Shown: one piece after another, positions 35,562-44,664 of the stretch
How the letters are laid out: every line of letters begins with the position of its first letter
Numbering within the stretch: the stretch's first letter is position 1
Assembly: GCF_024721605.1 (NCBI RefSeq)
Contig: NZ_CP102630.1
Span: 2,259,501-2,323,500, forward strand
Direction of reading: 5' to 3'
DNA length: 64,000 bases
Source of the DNA: Sphingomicrobium flavum
GTDB taxonomy: Bacteria; Pseudomonadota; Alphaproteobacteria; Sphingomonadales; Sphingomonadaceae
Translations under genes and position numbers: made by a program
Notes under the pieces: model-generated
Told to the model about the DNA's origin: nothing
Seen by the model: only the letters and a program-made list of their open reading frames with translations
The model's database searches: none

Positions 35562-36358
35562 CCATTCGTACAATCCTAGTTGATGATGAATCGCTCGCCA
35601 TCCAGGGGCTGCAGTTGCGGCTTGAGGCGCATGACGATGTCGAGATCGTCGCCACCGCCAATAATGGCCGCGAAGGCATCCGCCAGATCAAGACCCACAA
35701 GCCCGATCTGGTCTTCCTCGATATCCAGATGCCGGGCTTTGACGGCTTTTCGGTGATTTCGGGCATGATGGACGTCGAGCCGCCGCTGTTCGTGTTCGTG
35801 ACGGCTTATTCGGAACATGCCGTCAAGGCGTTCGAGGCTGAAGCGGTCGACTATCTGGTCAAGCCGGTGGACGAGGATCGCCTTGCCGCGACGCTCGAGC
35901 GTGTGCGCGAACGGATGAGCGAGAAGGGCGCGGCCGAAATGGCGGGCAAGCTTCAGGAAGCGCTAGCCGAAGTGGCGCCCGAGGCCGCCGAGCAGATTGG
36001 CGAGGGCAGCGATGCCCCCTCGTCGAGCCGCTACGAGCAGGTGATCAATATCCGCGACCAGGGCCAGATCTTCCGCGTCGAGGTGAAGGATATCGAGATG
36101 ATCGAGGCCGCGGGCGACTATATGGTCATCAAGACGGGCGAGAACAGCCTTGTATTGCGCGAAACGATGAAGGATCTGGAAAAACGTCTCGACCCCAGGC
36201 ACTTTCAGCGCGTGCACCGCTCGACCATCGTCAATCTGGACCAGGTCCGGCAGGTCAAGCCGCACACCAATGGCGAATGTTTCCTGATTCTGGGATCGGG
36301 CGGCGAAGTGAAGGTCAGCCGTTCCTATCGCGACGTGGTCGCACGGTTCGTGCACTAG
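35558..36358 (+). CDS. LytTR-family response regulator
   Basis: A 266-residue regulator with a receiver domain (acceptor Asp55 in LVFLDIQMP; Asp9-Asp10 acidic pocket; conserved Lys in YLVKPVD). A LytTR DNA-binding domain follows from about residue 155 (QVINIRDQGQIFRVEVKDIEMIEAAGDYMVIKTG ... FQRVHRSTIVNLDQV). It is the partner of the overlapping LytS-type kinase. The next gene begins one base after its stop and may be in the same operon. Confidence 0.93.
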   Translation: MTIRTILVDDESLAIQGLQLRLEAHDDVEIVATANNGREGIRQIKTHKPDLVFLDIQMPGFDGFSVISGMMDVEPPLFVFVTAYSEHAVKAFEAEAVDYLVKPVDEDRLAATLERVRERMSEKGAAEMAGKLQEALAEVAPEAAEQIGEGSDAPSSSRYEQVINIRDQGQIFRVEVKDIEMIEAAGDYMVIKTGENSLVLRETMKDLEKRLDPRHFQRVHRSTIVNLDQVRQVKPHTNGECFLILGSGGEVKVSRSYRDVVARFVH

Positions 36359-36359
36359 G

Positions 36360-37100
36360 ATGGGCGCGTTCGCACAATTTGCCGCGCTCCATGTGCCCGG
36401 CAACCCCGTCATCCTCTACAATATCTGGGACGCCGGCAGTGCGCGTGCGGTCGAAGCCGCGGGCGCCAAGGCGATCGCGACCGGCAGCCACCCCGTCGCC
36501 GACGCGATGGGGCTGGAAGATGGCGAGAATGTCCCGCTCGACCTTGCGATGGACAATGTCGCGCGCATCGTCGAGGCGGTCGACCTTCCGGTCAGCGTGG
36601 ATTTCGAAGGCGCCTATTCCTCGGTCCCCGAAGAATGCGCCGATAATATCCTGTGCCTTGAAGGCGCCGGCGCGATCGGCTGCAATTTCGAGGACCAGCA
36701 TGTCGGCGGCCACGGGCTGCACGATCTCGACCTCCAGGTCCGCCGCATTGCCGCGATGCGCAAGGCGGTGGGGGACCATTTCTTCATCAATGCGCGCACC
36801 GACCTGATGCTCAAGAAGGACAAGGATGCGCCGACCCCGCTCGAGGAGATTATCGAGCGGGGCAAGGCCTTTGCCGATGCGGGCGCCAGCGGTTTCTTCG
36901 TACCGCGCCTGTCTGACCCGTCTGAAGTGGAGAAAGTCGTGGCCGCAGTGCCGCTGCCCCTGAACCTCATCGCTTTCCCCGGCGCGCCGGACAAGAAAGT
37001 GTGGGCCGATGCAGGCGTCGCGCGCATCAGCCACGGGCCGTTCCCGCTCAAGGCGCTGATGGAAAAATTCGGCGACATGGCGAAAGAGGCGCTGGCCTAG
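36360..37100 (+). CDS. Isocitrate lyase/PEP mutase superfamily enzyme
   Basis: A 246-residue single-domain TIM-barrel protein. The family features are LYNIWDAGSARAVEAAG, ATGSHPVADAMG, VDFEGAYS (metal-binding acidic residues) and GCNFEDQH. The exact reaction, such as C-C lyase on a 2-methylisocitrate-like acid, oxaloacetate decarboxylation or phosphonomutase, cannot be told from sequence alone. It follows the response regulator stop by one base, suggesting co-transcription with the LytS/LytTR genes, although no functional link is obvious. Confidence 0.85.
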   Translation: MGAFAQFAALHVPGNPVILYNIWDAGSARAVEAAGAKAIATGSHPVADAMGLEDGENVPLDLAMDNVARIVEAVDLPVSVDFEGAYSSVPEECADNILCLEGAGAIGCNFEDQHVGGHGLHDLDLQVRRIAAMRKAVGDHFFINARTDLMLKKDKDAPTPLEEIIERGKAFADAGASGFFVPRLSDPSEVEKVVAAVPLPLNLIAFPGAPDKKVWADAGVARISHGPFPLKALMEKFGDMAKEALA

Positions 37101-37199
37101 CGACTGCCTTGGCCATCCGGGCTTTGCGCGATGGTGGCGGGTTGAAGGGGCGGTGGATCCTTGCCGCGCCTTTTCATCCGCTTGCGCTGGGCGCCGCGA

Positions 37200-37745
37200 T
37201 CAAGGCTCGAATTTGGCCATGAGCGACTTGGCCGCTTCGCTATCGAGCGGCAGGATCACGGCGCTGGCGCAGGGGTTCTGGACCGGTGCATAATCTTCGG
37301 GCCGCTCGGCCACTTCGCCACCCAATATGATGTCGTCGGGGCCAACCGTCCCGCGCGGAGCGGTCAGCGCGAAGAGGAAGGGGCCAGGGCCCAGCTGTTC
37401 GGGCTCGGCATAGGTCGAATTGTTCCAGCTCACCCAGACGCGATCGGCGATCTCGCCCTTCAGGCGCCGATCGACCGTCAGTTGGAACCGGGCATAATCG
37501 GGCAGCAGCCGCGCCGTCGGATCGAGATAACGTTGGCGGTCTTCATCGGACAGGTAGGGGTTGGCCAGCATGCGCTGGCGCCACTGCCGGTCGGAGATGA
37601 TCCGATAGTCGCTGATACGCCCCGTCACGATGATCACGGCGTCGTTCGCGGGGTCGACTTCGGTCAGGCCCTTATAAAAACGGCATGCCGCAGCGGGCTG
37701 TGCCAGCGCGAGGGCACCTAGAATGAAAAGCGGCTTTGCCCACAT
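37200..37745 (-). CDS. Hypothetical secreted protein
   Basis: A 181-residue product from ATG 37745 with a Sec signal peptide (MWAKPLFILGALALAQPAAA). The mature part contains two Cys (ACRFYKG and NPCASAV) and a beta-rich centre (YARFQLTVDRRLKGEIADRVWVSWNNSTY). No family recognised. It is on the same strand as, and downstream of, the MATE exporter, with 59 bases between. Confidence 0.72.
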   Translation of the reverse strand: MWAKPLFILGALALAQPAAACRFYKGLTEVDPANDAVIIVTGRISDYRIISDRQWRQRMLANPYLSDEDRQRYLDPTARLLPDYARFQLTVDRRLKGEIADRVWVSWNNSTYAEPEQLGPGPFLFALTAPRGTVGPDDIILGGEVAERPEDYAPVQNPCASAVILPLDSEAAKSLMAKFEP

Positions 37746-37804
37746 GAAGCAGTGACTCCTCGGCAGTCTGCGCATTCTATCAGACTCACGCCGCAACCTG
37801 CAAA

Positions 37805-39112
37805 TCAGATGCGGCGCAGCAGTCCAGGCAGGAGCGCCCATTGCAGCAATGCACGCACGACTAGGAAGAGGACGAAGCTTAACCACAGGCCGTGATTGCC
37901 CATGGGCCAGGTCAGCCATAGGGCGGCAGCGTAGGCCACGGCGCCTCCCGCCATGGTGAAGAGCAGCTGCCGGGTCCAGCTGGCGCCGACATAGACGCCA
38001 TCGAAGATGAAACCGGCGACCCCCGCGAAGGGGATGATGACCAGCCACGGGGCCATGGCCTGCGCGGCGGCGGCGACTTGGCTCGTGGCGGCGAAGCTGG
38101 CGAGGATGGGGTCGGCGAACAGCGCGAACATGGCGGCGAGCGCCGCGGCGGCGAGGAAACCTCTGGCCTGGATGGCTTTGACATTAGCGATAAAGCCAGC
38201 GCGGTCGCTGGCGCCCTTGCGCTCGCCGTTCAGCACCTGCGCGGCATTTTCAAAGCCGTCGAGCAGCAGGGCCGAGAAGATGAAGAGCTGGTAGAGGATG
38301 CCGTTGGCCGCAAGGATCACCGCGCCGCGTTCCGCGCTCAGGCGGGTCAGCGCGGCAAGGCTGACCATCAGGATGACGGTGCGCAAAAACAGATCGCGAT
38401 TGACGCTGAGGAAGGGTTTGAGGTTGGCCCAGCAGCGGGTGGCGCGGTCGCCCAGCGCGGGCATCAGGTCGGGGTGGCCTCTAAGGATGATGGCGCTGAC
38501 GATGGCGAGCTTCACATATTCAGCCGCGACGCTCGACCAGGCAACGCCGGCAATGCCGAAGTCGAGCCCGAGCACCAGCCAAAGCCCGAGGCCGACGTTG
38601 AGGAGGTTGTAGCCAATCTCGATCCACATCGCCGTTTTCACCTGGCGGCGGCCGACGAGGAAACCGATGAGCGCGAGGTTGAGCATGACGCCGGGCGCGG
38701 TCCAGTAGCGGATCGAGGCATAAGTGCGCGCCGCCGCGAGCACCTCGCCTTCCGCGCCCAGGGCAGTTAGCAGGAGCGGCAACAGGACGGGCTTGGCGAC
38801 CAGCAGCAAGGCCGCGATGACGGCGCCGACGATCAGGCCGCGCGCCAAAAGCTGTGCCTGCGCATGGGCGCCCTCACGGGTGCCGGCCTGCGCGACCATG
38901 CCGGTGGTGCCGGTCTTGAGGAAGTTCATGACGGTGAAGAGCAAGGCAAAGAGGCGCGCGCCGACATCGACTGCCCCCTGCGTGGCCGCATCTTCCAGCC
39001 TGCCCACGATCCACATGTCGCCAATTCCGATCAGCGCGGTGGCGACATTGGTGAGCATGGCGGGGATGGCCAGCGCCCAGATGGCGCGGCTGTCGATCCG
39101 TGCGCTTTTCAT
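37805..39112 (-). CDS. MATE-family efflux transporter (DinF-like)
   Basis: A 435-residue integral membrane protein with about twelve helices arranged as two six-helix halves. The N-terminus IPAMLTNVATALIGIGDMWIVGRLEDAA and the FLKTGTTGMVAQAGTREG segment fit the DinF branch of MATE exporters, which expel drugs or metabolites in exchange for Na+ or H+. It starts 42 bases from the divergent VOC gene. Substrate unknown. Confidence 0.88.
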   Translation of the reverse strand: MKSARIDSRAIWALAIPAMLTNVATALIGIGDMWIVGRLEDAATQGAVDVGARLFALLFTVMNFLKTGTTGMVAQAGTREGAHAQAQLLARGLIVGAVIAALLLVAKPVLLPLLLTALGAEGEVLAAARTYASIRYWTAPGVMLNLALIGFLVGRRQVKTAMWIEIGYNLLNVGLGLWLVLGLDFGIAGVAWSSVAAEYVKLAIVSAIILRGHPDLMPALGDRATRCWANLKPFLSVNRDLFLRTVILMVSLAALTRLSAERGAVILAANGILYQLFIFSALLLDGFENAAQVLNGERKGASDRAGFIANVKAIQARGFLAAAALAAMFALFADPILASFAATSQVAAAAQAMAPWLVIIPFAGVAGFIFDGVYVGASWTRQLLFTMAGGAVAYAAALWLTWPMGNHGLWLSFVLFLVVRALLQWALLPGLLRRI

Positions 39113-39154
39113 TGGGGGCTGCTATGACAGCCGTAACAATCAAGGGGAAGCGAT

Positions 39155-39535
39155 ATGGGACGGATCACCGGTGTAGGGGGCGTGTTCATCAAGCGCGCCG
39201 ATGTCGAGGCGACGAGCGCCTGGTATAAGGACATGCTGGGCATTCACGGCGAATATGGCCCCACCTTCCGCTTTGCCGACGATCCCAAGGAGGATCCATT
39301 CAGCCTGCTGTCGAGCTTCAAGGAGGATACCGACTATCTCGATCCCTCACCGCACCCCTTCATGCTCAACCTGCGTGTCGACGATCTCGACAGCTTCCAG
39401 AAAGAGCTGGAAGGCAAGGGCGTGGAGATATTGGGCCGGGCCGACGAGCCCTATGGCAAGTTCGCCTGGATCATGGACCCAGACGGCGTGAAGATCGAAC
39501 TTTGGGAACAGATTGGGCCGGCGCCAGCGGGCTAA
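39155..39535 (+). CDS. Glyoxalase/VOC-family protein
   Basis: A 126-residue single-domain vicinal-oxygen-chelate protein. The pattern VFIKRADVEATSAWYKDMLGI near the N-terminus and FAWIMDPDGVKIELWEQ at the C-terminus is typical, with the C-terminal Glu a likely metal ligand. The specific reaction (lyase, dioxygenase or resistance protein) is not determinable. The stop overlaps the convergent secreted-protein gene by four bases. Confidence 0.88.
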   Translation: MGRITGVGGVFIKRADVEATSAWYKDMLGIHGEYGPTFRFADDPKEDPFSLLSSFKEDTDYLDPSPHPFMLNLRVDDLDSFQKELEGKGVEILGRADEPYGKFAWIMDPDGVKIELWEQIGPAPAG

Positions 39536-40026
39536 GCCTTCATATCCCCGGCGGCGCAGCTTTCCAGAGCCTCGACAGCCTTGGCCATCGGGCCGGTGGC
39601 GAAGCGCACGTCGATCAGGCGGCCGGCCTTCATGGTGAGGCTGGTGTCGACGCTGGCCAGACGGTGGCTGGCCGGATCGAGCGGGGTGCCGAAGCGCACG
39701 AAGCCGCCATACACCGAAATGCGATGGATTTCGGGATTGTAGGACAGTTCGCCATCGTCGATCACAAGGTCGCCATTGACGCGGAAGATCTCATTGTCGG
39801 GCTTGTCTTCGTGCAGCACGACCAGCTCCATCGCGGGATCGCCGGCATAGCGGTTGAGATGGACGAAATAGCGCTCCTTGCCTGCGGCAAATTCGCGATA
39901 GACCGTGCAGCCGGAATCGGACTGGTCGAGCGTCCATTGACCGGCGGGCGAGGCGAGATTGGTGTCGGCGGCTGCAGGCGCAGCGGCAAGGCCGGCAAGG
40001 GCAATGGCAGTGATCATCTTACGCAT
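39532..40026 (-). CDS. Secreted protein sharing a domain with the neighbouring TonB-C-like protein
   Basis: A 164-residue protein with a Sec signal (MRKMITAIALAGLAAAPAAA). The mature part begins AGQWTLDQSDSGCTVYREF and parallels the N-terminal domain of the protein encoded at 40092-40922 (AGRWALDYAEMSCSLQRTF). The endings also match (RLIDVRFATGPMAKAVEALESC versus SIVALRFETGTLETPVAALDQC). The two are tandem paralogues on the same strand, 65 bases apart. Two Cys in each shared domain could pair. Function unknown. Confidence 0.78.
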   Translation of the reverse strand: MRKMITAIALAGLAAAPAAADTNLASPAGQWTLDQSDSGCTVYREFAAGKERYFVHLNRYAGDPAMELVVLHEDKPDNEIFRVNGDLVIDDGELSYNPEIHRISVYGGFVRFGTPLDPASHRLASVDTSLTMKAGRLIDVRFATGPMAKAVEALESCAAGDMKA

Positions 40027-40091
40027 GGCTCTTCTCCTGCTCGATTGCGATCATCCTAAACCCTTTGCCGACCTTCGCCAAGTGGCCCCCG

Positions 40092-40922
40092 CTAGCGCTG
40101 GAACAGACGGCCCCGCCGCACGGCCGACACTTCGAAGAAGAGCGGCGCGGCGATCGCCTGGCCGTCCTGGCCCTTGGCGGGCTCGACGCGGGCTTTGTCG
40201 CGGATGATGGCGCATAGCTCCGCATGCTGCTTTGCGTCCTGCGGCTTGGTCAGCGTGCAATTGGTGATCTGGCCCTGGGCATCGACCTGCAACATGCCTT
40301 CGATCCCGCCGCCCTTGTCGGCGTCATAGCTCTCATCGGGCAGGTAACGCAGCAGGCGGCCGGTATCGAGGCGCGGATAGCTGGCGATATTGGCCAGCGC
40401 AGCGGCATCGATGCCAAGCTCCGAATAAAGGTCGGTGATGCACTGGTCGAGCGCGGCGACCGGGGTTTCCAGCGTCCCGGTCTCGAACCGCAGCGCCACG
40501 ATCGACCCGGCGTCGATGGCGATGCCATTCTTCACCGTGCCAAGATTGGCCTGGCGCGCAGGGATGACGAAGCTGTAGCGGGGGCGGCGTTCGGCCAGCG
40601 GGACACGGCTGACGCGGACCGGAATGACGGCGCCGCTATCGAGCACCAACTGCCCCTCGCCGGTCTGGTCGCTCGCGGGTCCTTTCTCATCCGACAGGAT
40701 GGACAGGATCAGCAATTCGGAGCCCGGCTTTCGTTCGAAGCGGAGCAGGTGATCGGTGCCGCCAGCATTGAAGGTGCGCTGCAGGCTGCAGGACATTTCG
40801 GCATAGTCCAGCGCCCAGCGACCGGCAGGCTCGGCCGTGGCAGGCTGGGCCTGCGCGGGCGATGCGACCAGCGACGATACGATGGCAAGAGCGGCAAATT
40901 TTTTAATCGATTGCAAAGACAT
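40092..40922 (-). CDS. Secreted two-domain protein with TonB C-terminal-like domain
   Basis: A 276-residue protein with a Sec signal (MSLQSIKKFAALAIVSSLVA, ending AQAQ). Residues about 30-165 form the domain shared with the 39532-40026 product. The last 75 residues (GGGIEGMLQVDAQGQITNCTLTKP ... RVEPAKGQDGQAIAAPLFFEVSAV) resemble the TonB C-terminal/energy-transducer fold. There is no N-terminal membrane anchor or proline-rich linker, so it is not a classical TonB. Role unknown. Confidence 0.78.
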   Translation of the reverse strand: MSLQSIKKFAALAIVSSLVASPAQAQPATAEPAGRWALDYAEMSCSLQRTFNAGGTDHLLRFERKPGSELLILSILSDEKGPASDQTGEGQLVLDSGAVIPVRVSRVPLAERRPRYSFVIPARQANLGTVKNGIAIDAGSIVALRFETGTLETPVAALDQCITDLYSELGIDAAALANIASYPRLDTGRLLRYLPDESYDADKGGGIEGMLQVDAQGQITNCTLTKPQDAKQHAELCAIIRDKARVEPAKGQDGQAIAAPLFFEVSAVRRGRLFQR

Positions 40923-41019
40923 AGACGCGATTCCCCGTGATTCCCGGGGTCGGACTGTAAGCGCTTTTCGTCCGAGCGCAAGACGCAGCTTTGATGTTGG
41001 CTTGACGTTGCTTTGACGG

Positions 41020-42261
41020 CTAGGGCGCGGTCTGCCGCCGTCGCCACCAGCGCCATGGCTTGCCCGACTTGAGCACCGACTTCTTGAACCAGGCGCTGGC
41101 GAACTTGAGGATCAGCATCACCCACAGTGCCTGCCAGGCAAGCGCCACCAGGTGGGGCCAGATGGCGGCATCCTCGGCGGCGCGCCCGATCATCGCGAAG
41201 GGCGAGGACAAAGGGAAAGCGGCAGCGAAAAAGGCCTGCCAGCTATCGGGCTTGCCGACGCCCGAAAAGGCAATCAGCAGCAGGACGACCTGCACCATTG
41301 TGGCCGGCATGGACAGGATCTGCACCTCGCGCGGGGTCGAGGCCTGTGCGCCGATCGTCAGGAAGAAGGAGCCGACGAGCAGATAGCTCATCGCGAAATA
41401 GACGATCACGAGCAGGAGATAGAGCGGCCAGCCGACAGCCGGACCCGCCGCGATCAGGTTGATGCCCTGCGAGGGTTCGTACACCGCCGCCATGATCCCG
41501 AGCCCGACCATGAACCAGACCATGATGCCGGTGATCGAGATGGCCAGCATGGCAAACAGCTTGCCCACGAAAATGCTGTCGATCGGGACGGCGGCGGCCA
41601 GCACTTCGATGACCTTGTTGCCCTTCTCCTCGAGCATCTGGCTGAGCAGCATGGTGGAAAGCAACAGGGTCAGAACGAAAATCAGCATCTGGCCCGCGCG
41701 GGCGAGCAATTTTCGCAGCGAGTCGATCGAGGCCGCGACGCGGACCTGCTGTTCGAGCTCGAGCTGGGCGGTTGGCGGCGTGGCGAGATCGGCCCAGCGC
41801 GCCTGTGCGATAAACAGGGTCAATTGCTTGACGACGGTGTCGTCGCCGGCGGTCCCGCCGGTAAATTTGGGCCGATCGGCGCGCAGGTTTTCAAGGACGC
41901 CGATAACGTCTCCCGCGCTGCCGCCGAGCAGCGCCTCGCGCTGGGCATCGGGGTCGCCTTGGGGCGGCGCGTGGACCAGCGCGACGCGTGCCAGCACCGG
42001 GGTGACCTCGCGGATCCTGGCTTGGGCGTCGGCCAATGCCTGATAATCCTCAAGCGGTGCGACCACTGCAACTGCCGGCGGTTTCACATCGCCGCGCGCG
42101 ATCTGACCCCCGATATTGCCGAACAGGCCGCCAAGCAGCAGCGGGAAGAGCGGACCCAGCAGAAACAAGAAGAAGGTCTTGGAAAAAACCGTCGCGGCAT
42201 AATCGCGCCGGGCGATGACCAGCGCCGCACGGAGCCATTCGGGAAGGCGCTGCCTGCTCAT
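41020..42261 (-). CDS. ABC-2 type transporter permease (NatB-like)
   Basis: A 413-residue membrane protein. It has one N-terminal helix (TFFLFLLGPLFPLLLGGLFG), a large extracytoplasmic loop, and five or six C-terminal helices from about residue 190 (QMLIFVLTLLLSTMLLSQMLEEKGNKVIEVLAA). This is the topology of ABC-2 permeases of the NatB group. It forms an exporter with the ATPase encoded just upstream, whose stop overlaps this start (ATGA). The substrate is unknown. Confidence 0.9.
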   Translation of the reverse strand: MSRQRLPEWLRAALVIARRDYAATVFSKTFFLFLLGPLFPLLLGGLFGNIGGQIARGDVKPPAVAVVAPLEDYQALADAQARIREVTPVLARVALVHAPPQGDPDAQREALLGGSAGDVIGVLENLRADRPKFTGGTAGDDTVVKQLTLFIAQARWADLATPPTAQLELEQQVRVAASIDSLRKLLARAGQMLIFVLTLLLSTMLLSQMLEEKGNKVIEVLAAAVPIDSIFVGKLFAMLAISITGIMVWFMVGLGIMAAVYEPSQGINLIAAGPAVGWPLYLLLVIVYFAMSYLLVGSFFLTIGAQASTPREVQILSMPATMVQVVLLLIAFSGVGKPDSWQAFFAAAFPLSSPFAMIGRAAEDAAIWPHLVALAWQALWVMLILKFASAWFKKSVLKSGKPWRWWRRRQTAP

Positions 42262-43190
42262 CGGCCCTGCTCCATTTCATCGGCGGCGGCCTTGCCCGCA
42301 ATGGCGACGAAGGCATCGTGCAGCCCGGGGCGTTCGATCGACAATGTCTCGATCCCCGCGCCGCCTTCGACCAGCGCCTTCAGCAAGGGTTCGGGGCCGC
42401 TGGCGGGCAGTTCGAAGGTGAAATTGTTGGCGCTGTCGGGGGTCGCCCCGGCGGGCAAGGCGGCGCGCCACGGGCCATCGGGGGCGCGGGTGCGCAGCCG
42501 CACCACCTGGTTCAAACGACCGCGCGCTTCATCGACCGCGCCGGCAAAGGCGACCTTGCCCTTGGCGATGATAGCGACCTGTTCGCACAGGCGTTCGGCA
42601 TGGGCGATGACATGGGTGGAAAAGATGATGGTGGCGCCCCGTGCGGCCTGTGCGCGGATCAATTCTTCAAGCTTGCCCTGGTTGATGGCGTCGAGCCCGG
42701 AAAAAGGTTCATCGAGGACGATGAGCTTGGGTTCATGGACGATGGTGCCGAGCAATTGGACGATCTGTGCCATGCCCTTGGACAAGGACTTGATCGGCTT
42801 GTCGACCCATTCTTCCAGCCCGTGACGGGCGAGCAGTTCGGGTGCGCGGCGGCGGCCCTCGGCGATTGGCAGGTTGCGCAGCGCGCCCATGAAGGCGATC
42901 GCCTCCTTGGCAGACATGGCGCGGTAGAGCCCGCGCTCTTCGGGCAGGTAACCGACGTCATGCGCAACCTCGAGCGGGGAGGCATGGCCGAGCAGGGTGC
43001 GATGCCCCATGTCGGGATCGATGATGCCCAGCATGGTGCGGATGGTGGTGGTCTTGCCCGCGCCGTTGGGCCCCAGGATACCGAAGATCGCGCCTTCGGG
43101 AACCGCCAGGCTGACGCCGTCGACGGCGCGTTTGCCATCGAAGATCTTCACAAGGTCGGTGGCCTCGGCGGCGAAACGGCTGTTACTCAT
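42258..43190 (-). CDS. ABC transporter ATP-binding protein (NatA-like)
   Basis: A 310-residue ATPase with Walker A GPNGAGKT, a signature region LSKGMAQIVQLL, Walker B LIVLDEPFSGLD and the H-loop ATIIFSTHVIAHAE. The C-terminal 90 residues are an extension typical of ABC-2 exporters of the NatA or DrrA group. It is coupled to the permease gene downstream. It starts 29 bases from the divergent queG. Confidence 0.93.
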   Translation of the reverse strand: MSNSRFAAEATDLVKIFDGKRAVDGVSLAVPEGAIFGILGPNGAGKTTTIRTMLGIIDPDMGHRTLLGHASPLEVAHDVGYLPEERGLYRAMSAKEAIAFMGALRNLPIAEGRRRAPELLARHGLEEWVDKPIKSLSKGMAQIVQLLGTIVHEPKLIVLDEPFSGLDAINQGKLEELIRAQAARGATIIFSTHVIAHAERLCEQVAIIAKGKVAFAGAVDEARGRLNQVVRLRTRAPDGPWRAALPAGATPDSANNFTFELPASGPEPLLKALVEGGAGIETLSIERPGLHDAFVAIAGKAAADEMEQGR

Positions 43191-43219
43191 CGTGCCAACT
43201 GGTAAGGGCTGGGGCTGTC

Positions 43220-44251
43220 ATGGCAAGCCTTGAAGACCAAATCCGTGAAGAAGCGATGAAGCTGGGCTTTGCCGCCTGCGGCTTTTGCGCCGCCGATGCG
43301 ACCGAGGAAGCGGGCGAACGGCTGCTCGACTGGATCGATGCCGGGCATCATGGCGAGATGGGCTGGATGGAAGAGCGCAAGCACCAGCGCGCCACGCCAA
43401 AAGGCCTGTGGCCCGAGGCGAAATCGGTGATCGCGCTGGCGATGAGCTATGCGCCCGCCGAAGATCCGATGCGGCTGGAAGACCATGGCGATGTCGGGCG
43501 GATCAGCGTCTATGCGCAGGGCGCCGACTATCACAAGGTGGTCAAGCAGAAGCTGAAGGCACTGGCGCGCTGGCTGGTCGGTGAGACGGGGTGCGAGCTC
43601 AAGGTCTTCGTCGATACCGCGCCGGTGATGGAGAAGCCCTTATCGGCGGCGGCGGGAATTGGCTGGCAGGGCAAGCATTCGAACCTCTTGAACCGCAGCC
43701 ATGGCAATTGGCTGTTCCTGGGGGTCATCTACACCACGCTGAATCTGCAGCCCGATGCGCCGGCCAGGGAACATTGCGGCAGCTGCACCGCCTGTATCGA
43801 CGCCTGCCCGACGGGCGCGATCATTGCGCCGGGGCAGGTCGATGCGCGGGCATGCATTTCCTACCTCACCATCGAATTGCACGGGCCGATCCCGCATCAA
43901 TATCGCGAAGCGATGGGCAACCGCATCTATGGCTGCGACGATTGCCTGGCGATCTGCCCGTGGAACAGCTTTGCCGAGGCGGCGCAGGCCAATGCGAAAT
44001 TTCTGCCGCGCGAGGAGCTGGTGGCGCCCCGGCTGGCCGAGCTGCTGGCGCTCGACGATGCCGCGTTCAGGGCGATGTTTTCCGGTTCGCCGATCAAGCG
44101 GATCGCGCGCAATAGAATGGTCCGCAACTGCCTGATCGCGGCAGGCAACAGCAAGGATGGGGCGATGGTGGAGCATGTCGCGCCGCATCTCGACGATCCC
44201 GATCCGGTGGTCGCCGAGGCGGCGCGCTGGGCTATGGAGCGGTTGGGCTAG
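43220..44251 (+). CDS. queG: Epoxyqueuosine reductase
   Basis: A 343-residue cobalamin- and iron-sulfur-dependent enzyme catalysing the last step of queuosine synthesis in tRNA. The first [4Fe-4S] motif is CGSCTACIDACPTGAI, the second CDDCLAICPWNSF. The N-terminal half holds the VKQKLKALARWL and DTAPVMEKPLSAAAGIGWQGKHSNL segments typical of the family. A C-terminal HEAT-like tail (PHLDDPDPVVAEAARWAMERL) completes it. Its end overlaps the convergent lipoprotein gene by 20 bases. Confidence 0.96.
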   Translation: MASLEDQIREEAMKLGFAACGFCAADATEEAGERLLDWIDAGHHGEMGWMEERKHQRATPKGLWPEAKSVIALAMSYAPAEDPMRLEDHGDVGRISVYAQGADYHKVVKQKLKALARWLVGETGCELKVFVDTAPVMEKPLSAAAGIGWQGKHSNLLNRSHGNWLFLGVIYTTLNLQPDAPAREHCGSCTACIDACPTGAIIAPGQVDARACISYLTIELHGPIPHQYREAMGNRIYGCDDCLAICPWNSFAEAAQANAKFLPREELVAPRLAELLALDDAAFRAMFSGSPIKRIARNRMVRNCLIAAGNSKDGAMVEHVAPHLDDPDPVVAEAARWAMERLG

Positions 44252-44609
44252 GCGTGCGGTCGAGCGCGGCGATGCAGGCGGCCAGATCGACATCGCGGCC
44301 ATAGACGTCGCGGGCATCGGCATGGAGCGCGACCGGTTGGGGGGCGCCGCGCTGCGGATAGAAATAGGCATCGAGAATGCAGGCCGCGCCGCGCCATTGA
44401 AGTTTGTAACTCTGCCCTTCCGGGATGCGGAGGATCGGGCCGCCGAAGCGGGCGACCAACGCCGCTTCACTCAAGCCGATCAGCGGACCGCCGGCCTGCA
44501 CCTGCGGCGGCGCGGGCGGGGGGCGCGAAATGGCGGGGTCGACGCCCTGGCGCGGCTGTCCACCGCAGGCCGCAAGCACCAAAAAGGGAAGAATGGCGAG
44601 GAACCGCAT
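44232..44609 (-). CDS. Small hypothetical lipoprotein
   Basis: A 125-residue protein with a lipobox (MRFLAILPFLVLAAC, lipidated Cys15) and a proline-rich linker. A compact domain follows (LIGLSEAALVARFGGPILRIPEGQSYKLQWRGAACILDAYFY) that recalls the small SmpA/OmlA-type outer-membrane lipoprotein fold without being a clear match. It overlaps the 3' end of queG in antisense. Confidence 0.75.
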   Translation of the reverse strand: MRFLAILPFLVLAACGGQPRQGVDPAISRPPPAPPQVQAGGPLIGLSEAALVARFGGPILRIPEGQSYKLQWRGAACILDAYFYPQRGAPQPVALHADARDVYGRDVDLAACIAALDRTPSPTAP

Positions 44610-44664
44610 GCGCTAGCGATGCCCGCTTGCCGCGCCGCGCGCAATATCGGCGCGGCGCATCAAT

